A stretch of DNA of 64,000 nt. Origin: Pedobacter sp. Leaf250 (GTDB lineage: Bacteria; Bacteroidota; Bacteroidia; Sphingobacteriales; Sphingobacteriaceae). Both the position numbers and the translations under genes were made by a program. Numbering within the stretch: the stretch's first letter is position 1; each line of letters opens with the position of its first letter. A model generated the notes under the pieces. That model ran no database searches. It was not told the origin of the DNA and worked only from the letters and a program-made list of their open reading frames with translations. Below, in pieces: positions 1 through 8,597 of this stretch. The stretch spans positions 1 to 64,000 of the forward strand of contig NZ_CAKLBU010000020.1 in NCBI RefSeq assembly GCF_920984735.1, given 5' to 3'.

Positions 1-118
1 GCTAAACCTTTTTTACGGTATAACTCAAAGTTTACCTAGCCTCGAATGGCCTCACACGAACAGTCAATATATTTTGCATAACAACAATATAATGACCTTT
101 TTAAAATTCTCAGTAAAA

Positions 119-152
119 ATAAAAGGCATCGAATTAATCGATGCTTTTCTTG
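119..152. terminator. Hairpin, probable bidirectional terminator
   Basis: Near-perfect stem pairing AGGCATCGA with TCGATGCTT across a 4-5 base loop, followed on the plus strand by a T-rich stretch and preceded by A-rich sequence. It probably ends a gene lying left of the window. Called from the sequence pattern only. Confidence 0.5.
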
Positions 153-160
153 TTAAAAAA

Positions 161-230
161 TGTCATCCTGAGCTTGTCGAAGGAATTGTAAAAACTGAAT
201 TAAAAGCGTTTCGACAAGCTCAACGTGACA
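161..230. repeat. Extragenic inverted repeat (TGTCATCCTGAGC family)
   Basis: Left arm 161-181 (TGTCATCCTGAGCTTGTCGAA) pairs with right arm 210-230 with three mismatches, separated by about 28 bases. A second copy of the same design is at 2123-2192 and a half copy at 45231-45253, so this is a dispersed family and not a gene-specific site. The rest of 1-276 holds no gene that can be supported. Confidence 0.7.
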
Positions 231-276
231 AGAGCCAAAGGTAGATTGGTTTATGAGAGACCTCTTACAAAGGGCT

Positions 277-1239
277 TTATTTTTTCAATCCAATTTCTCT
301 TAATCTTTCATCCAGATATTCACCTGCAGTCATATCGCTATATGCTTTTGGATGTTCGGCATCAATGGTTGATGGTAAACTTGTTAAATCCATGTCGCTG
401 CGTGGGTGCAAGAAAAATGGCACAGAAAAACGAGAGGTTTTCATCAACTCTCGAGGTGGATTTACTACTCTGTGCGTAGTCGATTTTAATTTGTTATTGG
501 TTAAGCGTTGCAACATATCGCCAACATTTACTACAATATCAGTATGGTGTGCTTTAATCGGTAACCACTCATTGCTTCGGGTTAATACTTCTAAGCCATC
601 AGCACTTGCGCCAATCAAAAGCGTAATCAGGTTAATGTCTTCATGGGCGCCTGCACGTACTGCATCATCAGGAATCAACTCTGGGTTTTCAATCGGGAAA
701 TAATGAATTCCTCTCAAAATTGAATTTCCATTGTGTACGTGTTGATCAAAATAATTAACGGGTAACTCTAAATAAGTAGCAATAGCACGTAGCAGGTGTG
801 TCCCGTTTTCCTGCAGTTTTTTATAGGTATCGCCAGTAACTTTGTTAAAATCTGGTAACTCTTCCAAAACCTCATTGTCAGGATATTCATCTTTCACTGG
901 GTCGCCATCCGTAACTTCCTGACCGATTTGCCAGAATTCTTTTAAATCTGGTGTTTTAGCACCTTTTGCTGTTTCCTTGCCTGCACTGGTATAACCCCTC
1001 TGACCAGCCAATTCTGGTTTTTCGTATTTCTTTTTGGTTTCTACAGGAAGTGCAAAAGCCGCTTTAATATTTTCGTAAAGCTTATCTATCAATTCCTGAT
1101 TTAGACCGTGGTTAGTGATGGTTACAAAACCCGAATCATTGAAGGCTCTGCCTAATTCATCAGAAAATTTTTTACGTTCTTCTTCAGTTCCATTGATGTA
1201 AGAACCCAAATCTAAACAAGGAATATACGGTGTAGACAT
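277..1239 (-). CDS. Isopenicillin N synthase-like Fe(II)/2-oxoglutarate oxygenase
   Basis: A 320-residue cytoplasmic protein with the two-part architecture of plant- and IPNS-type oxygenases: a DIOX_N-like N-terminal region (about 4-120) and a 2OG-Fe(II) oxygenase jelly roll (about 170-285). The iron triad is visible as H199-x-D201 and H256, and the 2-oxoglutarate carboxylate motif as R270-F-S272. The N-terminal segment holds FVTITNHGL, typical of the family. Length is normal. The substrate cannot be told from sequence; bacterial members are often annotated only as isopenicillin N synthase family. It stands alone, with a 250-base divergent gap to msrA. The family is sure, the reaction is not. 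Confidence 0.9.
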   Translation of the reverse strand: MSTPYIPCLDLGSYINGTEEERKKFSDELGRAFNDSGFVTITNHGLNQELIDKLYENIKAAFALPVETKKKYEKPELAGQRGYTSAGKETAKGAKTPDLKEFWQIGQEVTDGDPVKDEYPDNEVLEELPDFNKVTGDTYKKLQENGTHLLRAIATYLELPVNYFDQHVHNGNSILRGIHYFPIENPELIPDDAVRAGAHEDINLITLLIGASADGLEVLTRSNEWLPIKAHHTDIVVNVGDMLQRLTNNKLKSTTHRVVNPPRELMKTSRFSVPFFLHPRSDMDLTSLPSTIDAEHPKAYSDMTAGEYLDERLREIGLKK

Positions 1240-1490
1240 AATTTTATATTTAATGTTGTACGAATTTAAAAAAGAATTGTTAATAAGTGTTGATGTGCAA
1301 GATTTTGTGGCTATAATAAACTAATTTACAGTATTTTAAGTTATTAACATCAACAGTTAAACTCACAAAAGGTTAGGTTTGTCATGCAAAATCCATTATT
1401 GTTTTGAATGAAACTAGGAATGATTTTATTTCGTAATATAGTATATCAAGCTGGATTGAAAATCTGGTTTATAAAAAATCAACACACAAC

Positions 1491-2090
1491 ATGAAACGAA
1501 TAATTTTAATTTTATTATCAGTCCTGGCACTGAATCAAGTTCAGGCCCAAGGTAAAAAAACAGAAAAGGCAACTTTTGGTATGGGCTGTTTTTGGTGCAC
1601 AGAAGCCATTTTTCAAAGATTGAAAGGCGTTACAGCAGTAAAATCTGGTTATGAAGGTGGGCGTTTGGCCAATCCAACTTATGAAGAGGTTTGTACAGGG
1701 GCAACTGGCCATGCAGAAGTTTTGGAAATTACCTATAATCCGATGGTTATTTCCTACGATGAATTATTGGAAGTTTTTTGGAAAAGTCATGATCCAACTA
1801 CTTTAAATCGTCAGGGTGCAGATTCTGGAACGCAATATAGATCAGTCGTTTTTTATCATAATGCAGAACAAAAAGCTTTAGCCGATAAATATAAAGCTGA
1901 ATTAAATAAAACCAATGCATTCGGAAAACCTGTTGTAACGGCTATAGAAGCTGCCAAGCCATTTTATGTAGCTGAAAATTACCATCAGAATTATTATTTA
2001 AAAAATGGTAGTGAGCCTTATTGCAGAGCGGTTATTTTGCCTAAAATGCAGAAGCTTGAAAAGATTTTTAAAGCGAAGCTGAAGAATTAG
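1491..2090 (+). CDS. msrA: Exported peptide-methionine (S)-S-oxide reductase
   Basis: A 199-residue MsrA that reduces methionine-S-sulfoxide in damaged proteins. The catalytic motif GCFWC is at 32-36 with C33 as the nucleophile. The conserved NYHQNYY segment, a substrate and recycling region, lies near residues 163-169. Residues 1-20 form a signal peptide (hydrophobic core LILLSVLAL, then QAQ), so the enzyme probably acts in the periplasm. No MsrB domain is fused and no msrB is adjacent. It is a single-gene unit followed by extragenic repeats. Confidence 0.95.
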   Translation: MKRIILILLSVLALNQVQAQGKKTEKATFGMGCFWCTEAIFQRLKGVTAVKSGYEGGRLANPTYEEVCTGATGHAEVLEITYNPMVISYDELLEVFWKSHDPTTLNRQGADSGTQYRSVVFYHNAEQKALADKYKAELNKTNAFGKPVVTAIEAAKPFYVAENYHQNYYLKNGSEPYCRAVILPKMQKLEKIFKAKLKN

Positions 2091-2122
2091 CCTTCTGATT
2101 TTGACTATATTCAATAAGATCT

Positions 2123-2192
2123 TGTCATGTTGAGCTTGTCGAAACGCACTAAGAACCTAGTTTAAAAGTCCTTTGACAGGCTCAGGATGACA
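2123..2192. repeat. Extragenic inverted repeat (TGTCATCCTGAGC family)
   Basis: Arms 2123-2143 (TGTCATGTTGAGCTTGTCGAA) and 2172-2192, whose reverse complement is TGTCATCCTGAGCCTGTCAAA, enclose about 28 bases, the same arm length and spacing as the copy at 161-230. It lies directly 3' of msrA and may also act as its terminator. Confidence 0.7.
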
Positions 2193-2267
2193 TTCGTGTA
2201 TAATAGGTATGGCTAATTTCTTTATTGTTAATTTTGAGACTTAGTAAATGCCGAACCCTTGTTTAAT

Positions 2268-2335
2268 AAACCGTATTGAAGCGATATCCCCCGATTTTTT
2301 CTTCATCGGGGATTTAGCGGAAAGACGGGCTACAT
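2268..2335 (+). repeat. Dispersed extragenic repeat (AACCxGAT...GGGCT family)
   Basis: Contains AACCGTATTGAAGCGATAT, an internal hairpin (CCCCCGAT...ATCGGGG) and a GGAAAGACGGGCTAC end. Related copies are at 38806-38885, 41205-41295 (minus), 43617-43717, 45320-45405 (minus) and 54495-54592. This is the most diverged copy. With the previous repeat it fills most of the 373-base gap between msrA and cysS. Confidence 0.5.
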
Positions 2336-2451
2336 TTTCCGATTTGCACTTCAGTACCTTTCCAAATCCCTTTTTTAATTTACGAATTGTCAATTAAGCG
2401 CCGTGGCAATTAAACAATGAAGCATTTCTGAAACTTTACGTTGGTAAATAT

Positions 2452-2459
2452 TACATTTG
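2452..2459 (+). promoter_or_regulatory. Candidate -7 box upstream of cysS
   Basis: TACATTTG matches the Bacteroidota -7 consensus TAnnTTTG and ends only 4 bases before the cysS ATG at 2464. A weak -33 candidate (TTTCTG, 2425-2430) lies 21 bases upstream. If used, the transcript would start at or within a few bases of the start codon, giving a leaderless or near-leaderless mRNA. Confidence 0.35.
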
Positions 2460-2463
2460 CAAT

Positions 2464-3924
2464 ATGAATACTGGCTTACAGCTTTATAATACGCTTTCAC
2501 GCAAAAAAGAACTTTTTCAACCCTTAAATGCAGCCCATGTGGGCATGTATGTTTGTGGTCCTACCGTATATAGCGATGTGCATTTGGGCAACTGTCGTAC
2601 TTTTATTTCTTTCGATTTAATTTTTAGATACCTCAAATACTTAGGTTATAAGGTGCGTTATGTGCGCAATATTACCGATGCCGGCCATTTGGAAGGCGAT
2701 AGAGATGAGGGCGATGATAAATTTGCAAAACGGGCAAAGTTGGAGCAATTGGAACCAATGGAAATTGTGCAGAAGTACACTTTAGGTTTCCATGATGTGC
2801 TGCGGATGTTTAACACTTTGCCGCCAAGCATTGAGCCAACTGCAACCGGACATATTATCGAGCAAATTGAAATGATTAAAGTAATTATAGCCAATGGTTA
2901 TGGTTATGAAGTGAATGGTAACGTTTATTTCGATGTAGAAAAATATAGTAAGGAATACAATTATACGATTTTAACCAACCGCAATTTAGAAGACATGTTG
3001 AACAACACCCGCGAATTGGGTGGACAGGATGAAAAACGTGGAAGGTTGGATTTTGCGCTTTGGATTAAAGCAAAACCTGAAACTTTGATGCAGTGGCAAT
3101 CGCCCTGGGGCTTGGGTTTTCCCGGTTGGCATATCGAATGTTCGGCCATGAGTGCAAAATATTTGGGCGATGAATTTGATATTCACGGTGGTGGGATGGA
3201 TTTAGCGGCAACACACCATACCAATGAAATTGCGCAATCAGAAGCCTGCAGTCATAAACAGCCTGCCCGTTATTGGATGCATACGAATATGCTTACGGTT
3301 AATGGAACACGTATGTCGAAATCGGCTGGCAACGGATTTCTTCCATTAGAATTATTTACAGGTGCGCATCCGCTTTTGAAAAAAGGTTATAGCCCGATGA
3401 CCGTTAAGTTTTTTATGTTGCAGGCACATTACCGCAGCACTTTGGATTTTTCTAATGATGCACTCGATGCTTCGGAAAAAGGATTCCGCAGGTTGATGGC
3501 TGCAGTAAGTCTGTTGGATAAATTGGTGGTTTCGGAGCAAAATGATTTCGATATTGATGCACTAAAAGAGAAGTGCATGGTTGCCATGAATGATGATTTT
3601 AACAGTCCGATTTTAATTGCTGAATTGTTTGAGGCGGTAAGGATTATTAATACAGTTTACGATGGTAAGGCTAAAATTTCTGCTGAATCACTGGAAAAAT
3701 TAAAAACGCTTATAAATGATTTCGTTTTTGATATTCTGGGATTGAAAGATGAAGATGCCGGAAGCAATGATTTGAACGGCGTTTTGGAAATGGTGATCGA
3801 TCTACGCACCGAAGCTAAAGCCAATAAAGATTATGCTACATCCGATAAAATTAGAATTGGTTTGCAGGAATTGGGTATTCAATTGAAAGATAGTAAGGAA
3901 GGCACAACCTGGAACAAGGCTTAG
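2464..3924 (+). CDS. cysS: Cysteinyl-tRNA synthetase
   Basis: A 486-residue class Ia synthetase charging tRNA-Cys. The HIGH-type motif is HLGN at 40-43, the KMSKS loop is RMSKS at 283-287, and the cysteine-selecting zinc site is visible as C31, C226, H251 and E255. The C-terminal DALR-like helical part runs from about 370 to the end. Length is normal for the family. A TAnnTTTG box sits immediately upstream. The next gene starts 47 bases downstream on the same strand, so cotranscription is possible. Confidence 0.97.
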   Translation: MNTGLQLYNTLSRKKELFQPLNAAHVGMYVCGPTVYSDVHLGNCRTFISFDLIFRYLKYLGYKVRYVRNITDAGHLEGDRDEGDDKFAKRAKLEQLEPMEIVQKYTLGFHDVLRMFNTLPPSIEPTATGHIIEQIEMIKVIIANGYGYEVNGNVYFDVEKYSKEYNYTILTNRNLEDMLNNTRELGGQDEKRGRLDFALWIKAKPETLMQWQSPWGLGFPGWHIECSAMSAKYLGDEFDIHGGGMDLAATHHTNEIAQSEACSHKQPARYWMHTNMLTVNGTRMSKSAGNGFLPLELFTGAHPLLKKGYSPMTVKFFMLQAHYRSTLDFSNDALDASEKGFRRLMAAVSLLDKLVVSEQNDFDIDALKEKCMVAMNDDFNSPILIAELFEAVRIINTVYDGKAKISAESLEKLKTLINDFVFDILGLKDEDAGSNDLNGVLEMVIDLRTEAKANKDYATSDKIRIGLQELGIQLKDSKEGTTWNKA

Positions 3925-3971
3925 GTTAGTTGAAGGCTGGATGGGAATTTTTTCCATATTTGAGTTAAATA

Positions 3972-4952
3972 ATGAATAAAAAACTTTTAATCTTACCCTT
4001 GATTGCCATATTGGGTTTTCAGGCTTGTAAAAATAAACCAAATCAATCGTCACAATCTGAAGACAACACGGCAATTAAGCTGGTTTCTCCGGATTTTAAT
4101 GCCGACAGCGCTTATGCCTACGTAAAAGCACAGGTAGACTTTGGTCCTCGGGTGCCGGGTACGGTTGCACATCAAAAATGTGCTGAATACTTGGTTTCAA
4201 AATTAAAATCTTTTGGTGCCATCGTAAAAATTCAGGGAGAAAAAACTCAAACTTACGATGGGAAAACATTTCAGCTGAAAAACATTCTAGCAAGTTTTAA
4301 TCCTGAAAATAAAACCCGTGTTTTAATTTCGGCACATTGGGATGCTCGTCCATTTTCTGATCAAGATACCAATCCGGCAAATCAGAATAAACCATTCGAT
4401 GCTGCAAACGATGGTGGCAGTGGGGTTGGGGTAATCTTGGAAATGGCTCGCCAAATTCAGCAAAAAACTCCAAATGTAGGGATTGATTTTGTGCTGTGGG
4501 ATCTGGAAGATTACGGAAAAGCCAATGATGAAACACCTGATGAAATTACCTGGTGTTTAGGATCACAGTTTTGGGCGAAAAATGCTATTGCAACTGGCTA
4601 TAAAGCCGCCTTTGGCATAAATCTCGATATGGTAGGTGGTGGAAATGCACAGTTTACGCAAGATGAAATTTCCCGTCAGTCGGCACCCGAAGTAGTTAAT
4701 CGTGTTTGGGATATTGGAAATGAAATTGGTTACTCGTCGTATTTTGTTCGAATACCGAGCGGCAAAATTGTTGATGATCATTTTTGGATGAACAAAGCAG
4801 GCGTACCATCAATCGATATTATTCATTACAATGACAACACTGGCTTCTATATCAATTGGCACACACAGCTTGATAACTTAGCCAATATTGATAAAAACAC
4901 CTTAAAAGCAACCGGACAAACTGTGCTGGAAACCATTTATAGAGAAAAATAA
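3972..4952 (+). CDS. M28-family lipoprotein peptidase, glutaminyl-cyclase-like
   Basis: A 326-residue predicted lipoprotein: the N-terminal hydrophobic segment ends at FQAC with lipidation candidate C19. The M28 fold shows H122 (SAHWD), D147 (FDAANDGGSG), E179 (DLED), D219 (NLDMVG) and H270 (DDHFW). The wording of the blocks, especially DLEDYG and the late WHTQLD (H297), resembles bacterial zinc-dependent glutaminyl cyclases more than broad aminopeptidases, so it may form N-terminal pyroglutamate on exported proteins, a common reaction in Bacteroidota where the Q after the signal-peptidase site becomes N-terminal. That assignment is inference; the M28 fold is clear. Confidence 0.85.
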   Translation: MNKKLLILPLIAILGFQACKNKPNQSSQSEDNTAIKLVSPDFNADSAYAYVKAQVDFGPRVPGTVAHQKCAEYLVSKLKSFGAIVKIQGEKTQTYDGKTFQLKNILASFNPENKTRVLISAHWDARPFSDQDTNPANQNKPFDAANDGGSGVGVILEMARQIQQKTPNVGIDFVLWDLEDYGKANDETPDEITWCLGSQFWAKNAIATGYKAAFGINLDMVGGGNAQFTQDEISRQSAPEVVNRVWDIGNEIGYSSYFVRIPSGKIVDDHFWMNKAGVPSIDIIHYNDNTGFYINWHTQLDNLANIDKNTLKATGQTVLETIYREK

Positions 4953-5032
4953 AATGTGCAATTGTTAATTACTTTTAAAAGCACAACCTTCAAAAAATTT
5001 TATATTCGCCAAACATATATCTACAATAAATA

Positions 5033-5890
5033 ATGAAACAATTACTTTCAACTGCAATATTATCACTTTTAGCAATTGGTGCATTTGCACAAAAGAATGA
5101 CGGTACAACAAAATCGTTGGTAAATGCAGAAAAGGATTTTGCAAAATCTATCGCTAAAAGCGGAGATAAAGAATCTTACTTAGAGTATTCATTAGCAAGC
5201 GCTTTGGTTTTCAGACCGAATCCTGTAAATGTAAGAACATTTTATAATGCGCAAAAAACAGATGAAAATACAGTTACCTGGGAGCCAAATTTAGCAAAGG
5301 TTTCTCGCAGTGGCGATTTAGGTTTTACCACTGGGCATTATGCTGTTACGGGCTCGGAGAAAAAATATGGTCAGTATTTATCCATTTGGAAATCAGAGAA
5401 TGGCAAATGGAAATTGGCAATTGATTTAGGAACATCAAGCAATAAACCATTGGATAAAACTGCTGCAAAATTTACCGAACCTAAAGATCATGTGGCGCCA
5501 AAATTCATGAACGAAAAACAATTGAAGGCTGGAAAAGACATCATTTCTACAACTGAAAAAACTTTAAATACTTTATTGAAAACGCATGGCATTGCTGCAT
5601 TTGGTGGTTTTTTAACAGAAGATGCCCGTTTATTATTTCCAGGTAATGAGGCCATTAACGGCAAAGGCAAAATCATCTCATTTTATAATGGGATGATCAG
5701 TAAAATTAATTTAAAAACTAACGGTGTAGATAAGGCAATAGGGAGTGATTTAGCTTATACTTATGGTGTGGCTACCGTTGATTATAAAGCTGATTTACGC
5801 GAAAGCTTTAATTATGTTTTTGTTTACGAAAAGGCTGCTGATGCAAGCTGGAACTTAATCGTTCAGGCATTTGTACCTGCTGACAGATAG
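5033..5890 (+). CDS. Secreted protein with two NTF2-like domains
   Basis: A 285-residue protein with a clear signal peptide (residues 1-19, ending GAFAQ). The mature part looks like a tandem duplication of a SnoaL/DUF4440-type NTF2 domain: about 26-140 (AEKDFAKS..., later YLSIWKSENGKWKLAID) and about 165-283 (TEKTLNTL..., later NYVFVYEKAADASWNLI). Such domains are small cone-shaped pockets, but no catalytic residues can be assigned. It is followed by a strong terminator and no partner gene is adjacent. Function unknown. Confidence 0.75.
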   Translation: MKQLLSTAILSLLAIGAFAQKNDGTTKSLVNAEKDFAKSIAKSGDKESYLEYSLASALVFRPNPVNVRTFYNAQKTDENTVTWEPNLAKVSRSGDLGFTTGHYAVTGSEKKYGQYLSIWKSENGKWKLAIDLGTSSNKPLDKTAAKFTEPKDHVAPKFMNEKQLKAGKDIISTTEKTLNTLLKTHGIAAFGGFLTEDARLLFPGNEAINGKGKIISFYNGMISKINLKTNGVDKAIGSDLAYTYGVATVDYKADLRESFNYVFVYEKAADASWNLIVQAFVPADR

Positions 5891-5909
5891 AATTATAGTG
5901 TGAATTATT

Positions 5910-5941
5910 AAGGGCTCTCTATAAAAAGAAGCCCTTTTTTT
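5910..5941 (+). terminator. Rho-independent terminator
   Basis: Stem AAGGGCT...AGCCCTT followed by a run of seven T, just 3' of the NTF2-like gene. Confidence 0.85.
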
Positions 5942-6094
5942 ATGCGCCATCAACTTGTTTTATTGTCATATACGCTCTTTTTTTAGTTCATCTTTCCTTC
6001 GGATATAAGTAAAAAGCAAAACCCGACATTAAAAACTGCATTGTTTTTGCGCAACCAAAAAATATATTAATCAATCATTTTACGTTTTAATTTC

Positions 6095-6979
6095 ATGAAT
6101 AAAAAATTACACCTTTTAATTGCTCTTCTATTTATTTTTCTACAGGTTTCTGCTCAAAAGAGAAAGTTCGATATTCAGGGAAAGGCAGGTGCCCGCGGCA
6201 TTATGCCAGAAAATACTGTTGAAGGAATGCTCAAAGCATTAGATTTAGGTGTAACCACGCTTGAAATGGATGCCGTTATTTCGAAAGACAAACAAGTGGT
6301 TTTATCGCAAGAACCTTATTTCAACAACGAAATTTCGTTAATGCCGAACGGTAAACCAATCTCTTTGAAAGACCAAAAGAAATACAATATTTACAAGATG
6401 GATTACACCGAGGTGAAGAAGTTTGATGTAGGAAGCAAAGTTCACGCTCGTTTTCCAGGTCAGGTAAAGTTTAAAGCTTACAAGCCCTTACTTAGTGAAA
6501 CTATTGATGCAGTGGAGGCTTATGTTAAAGAAAAGAAATTAGCTAAACCTGTTTACAGTATCGAAACCAAAATGATTAAAAATGGGGATAATGATTTTCA
6601 TCCGGAACCAGCTGAATTTGTAGATCTAATTATGGAGATTGTAAATGCCAAGAAGATTGCAAAGCGTGTGATTATTGAATCTTTTGATATGCGGACTTTG
6701 CAATATTTGCATGAGAAATATCCTAAAATACAAACCTCATTGTTAATTGATGAAAAGGAACCTTTTGAAGATTACATTGAAAAATTAGGTTTCAAACCAA
6801 CTATTTACAGTCCGTACTCGGTTTTGGTTGGGAAAGGATTGGTTGATCGTTGTCACGCCATGGGCATTAAAATTATCCCGTGGACGGTTAATAGTTTGAA
6901 AGAGATTAAATATTTTATGAGTTTAGGCGTTGACGGGGTAATCACCGATTTTCCTAACCTGATGGGGCAGTTGAAATAA
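6095..6979 (+). CDS. GDPD-fold protein lacking both catalytic histidines
   Basis: A 294-residue exported protein (signal peptide 1-20, ending VSAQ) with the TIM-barrel signature of glycerophosphodiester phosphodiesterases. Metal-ligand residues are kept: E57 and D59 in LEMDAV, and the later SIETK block. The catalytic pair is not. Family members read GHRGARG-MPENT, and this one reads G29-K30-A31-G-A-R-G with PENT at 38-41; the second histidine of the H(D/E)P block is Q72 (LSQEPYF). It therefore looks like a binding protein or an enzyme with altered chemistry. The frame is intact and ends in a good terminator, so it is not a decayed gene. The fold is clear, the activity doubtful. Confidence 0.85.
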   Translation: MNKKLHLLIALLFIFLQVSAQKRKFDIQGKAGARGIMPENTVEGMLKALDLGVTTLEMDAVISKDKQVVLSQEPYFNNEISLMPNGKPISLKDQKKYNIYKMDYTEVKKFDVGSKVHARFPGQVKFKAYKPLLSETIDAVEAYVKEKKLAKPVYSIETKMIKNGDNDFHPEPAEFVDLIMEIVNAKKIAKRVIIESFDMRTLQYLHEKYPKIQTSLLIDEKEPFEDYIEKLGFKPTIYSPYSVLVGKGLVDRCHAMGIKIIPWTVNSLKEIKYFMSLGVDGVITDFPNLMGQLK

Positions 6980-6989
6980 ATTTGAACCA

Positions 6990-7030
6990 CAAAAAAAGCG
7001 TCTTGATTTTAACCTCATGACGCTTTTTCT
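6990..7030 (+). terminator. Rho-independent terminator
   Basis: Stem AAAAGCGTC...GACGCTTTTT with a T-rich tail, 3' of the GDPD-like gene. Its A-rich left flank could also serve the minus-strand gene that ends at 7073. Confidence 0.8.
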
Positions 7031-7072
7031 TCTGGCTATATGAACTAGCCAATATAAAATTTCAACTTAATA

Positions 7073-7273
7073 CTAGTGATGTGATGATTCTGCCTCTTCT
7101 GCTTTTGAATGTGGTTTTTCTGTTTCATGATGGCCTGAACCTTCAGGTGCATGGACAAAGATTGGTCTGGTGAAAGCCACAAGAAGGATTAAAACGATAA
7201 TCCATGCTGTTAAAGGTAATGCCCAAATGCCTGTTGTTTGCTGAACTGGTGCGTGTGAATCGTGAGCTGACAT
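7073..7273 (-). CDS. Small histidine-rich single-pass membrane protein
   Basis: A 66-residue protein with one hydrophobic helix (about 17-35, WALPLTAWIIVLILLVAF) between a short His-containing N-terminus and a charged C-terminal tail rich in His, Glu and Lys, ending ESSHH; about eight histidines in total. No family is recognised. The topology suggests a small membrane subunit or a metal-binding peptide. The ATG start is the only reasonable one. It is monocistronic, with 110 bases to the DinB gene upstream. Confidence 0.6.
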   Translation of the reverse strand: MSAHDSHAPVQQTTGIWALPLTAWIIVLILLVAFTRPIFVHAPEGSGHHETEKPHSKAEEAESSHH

Positions 7274-7388
7274 GTTAAATATTTTTGATTTGAAAAATTT
7301 TGCTTTGTAATTGGCATAAAGATAAGAACTATTTTAAAATTTAAAGATTGATTCCTTTACTTATGCTAAAATACATGAATGGTTTTTA

Positions 7389-7877
7389 TCAGCCATTAAA
7401 TTGTTCAATCGCTTTTTCAATTTGTCTTCTATGCCTTAAAATATGAACAATGGCATGTTCCATCATCTGTTCTACATCGTATTGTTGCCCCCATCTGGCG
7501 TTTATTTTCTTTGCAGCATCAAACTCTTCCAGTCGAATATTGGGATATTGAATGAATACATTTTCGGTGTAGGCAATGGCTTCTTTCAATCTTGAAATAT
7601 ATTGATTTACGTCATCAAATTGCATTCTTACTGGTCGTTCCATATTTACACCAATTGAATTTTCGATATAAATTGCATAACTGAAAATAGATGAATTAAC
7701 ATGCGTTAAAATAGTTTGAATCGAAATACAATCTGTATTTAAGCTTTCAGGCTCGATGGTTTTAGTTAGATAATTAGGGTTTATAGGCTTGATAACTTTT
7801 ATCAGTTCATCTAATGCTTTCTTGTATTCATCCATTAAAGCAGCAAATGCACCAGAAAGTTTTTGAGTGTTAGCCAT
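7389..7877 (-). CDS. DinB-family four-helix metalloprotein
   Basis: A 162-residue protein with the histidine pattern of the DinB/YfiT superfamily: H59 in ILTHVNSS and the C-terminal helix motif H141-x3-H145 (HAIVHILRHRRQIE). The superfamily includes bacillithiol- and mycothiol-dependent S-transferases. bshA at 17561 shows this organism makes bacillithiol, so a bacillithiol-transferase role is possible but not shown. Length is standard. Confidence 0.75.
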   Translation of the reverse strand: MANTQKLSGAFAALMDEYKKALDELIKVIKPINPNYLTKTIEPESLNTDCISIQTILTHVNSSIFSYAIYIENSIGVNMERPVRMQFDDVNQYISRLKEAIAYTENVFIQYPNIRLEEFDAAKKINARWGQQYDVEQMMEHAIVHILRHRRQIEKAIEQFNG

Positions 7878-7909
7878 TGGTAAAAGGTGGTTTTGTTGTA
7901 AATAAGATT

Positions 7910-8487
7910 TTAAAATTGTTTTGGTTTCAATTTTCGACTGGCAAGCTCAACCACCTCTTCAATTCTTTTAGCTTTTGTTTCAGGTCTTTTTGCAAAAGCA
8001 ATCCACTGTAAAATTGCTTTTCTAACTGATTTGCTTAAGCCTAAAAAGAATTCTTTCGCCTCTGGTTTTTTATTGAATTCGATGTCTAATTCATTTGGAA
8101 TCAATAATTCTTCTACTTCATCCAAAATAATCCATGAGCCATTTCTTTTGCCCGGGTAATGCTTTCATAGCCAGCTTCGGTCATTAATCCAGCTTCTATT
8201 AATTCTAAAACTTTCACCTTATTAATTTTCGACCAAGCACTTTTGGGTTTCCTTTTGGTGAAAAATTGAATAAATCTTTCTTCATCAATAGATTTTCTGA
8301 TACTATCAATCCAGCCAAAGCAAATTGCTTCTTCAACAGCTTCAACCCAAGAAATTGTTGGCTTATTAGCGCTCTTTTTATATTGAACAAGCCAAACGGA
8401 AGGGATGGATTGATGATTTTTTTCCAGCCACGATCGCCATTCTTTTCTATTTTTTCGATAAATTTTTTCTATTTCGTTGCTGGCCAT
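7910..8487 (-). pseudogene. YdeI/OmdA-family gene split by a -1 frameshift
   Basis: Two overlapping reading frames on the same strand make one family member. The N-terminal part (ATG at 8487, MASNEIEKIY) carries the YdeI/OmdA block with WVEAVEEAICFGWIDS and KRKPKSAWSKIN, then goes out of frame after ITRAKE. The C-terminal part resumes as LDEVEELLIP..., with the FLGLSKSVRKAILQW and AKRPETKAKRI blocks and a KPKQF end. Adding one T to the T-run at 8142-8144 (one A on the coding strand) would restore KENGSWIILDEVEE, which matches the family. It is either a recent inactivating mutation or a sequencing error. Confidence 0.8.
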
Positions 8488-8545
8488 AACATACAATCCT
8501 TATCTCTAAAATACTTAAAAATTTGTAATGATATGTTTAAAACAA

Positions 8546-8580
8546 AAAACCCATCCCCGTTTTAATTGGAGATGGGTTAT
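8546..8580 (-). terminator. Terminator of the foldase/MoxR operon
   Basis: Read on the minus strand: AACCCATCTCC, a loop, GGGGATGGGTT, then a T-rich tail, located 3' of the MoxR gene. Confidence 0.75.
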
Positions 8581-8597
8581 CTAATCGGGTTAATGTC

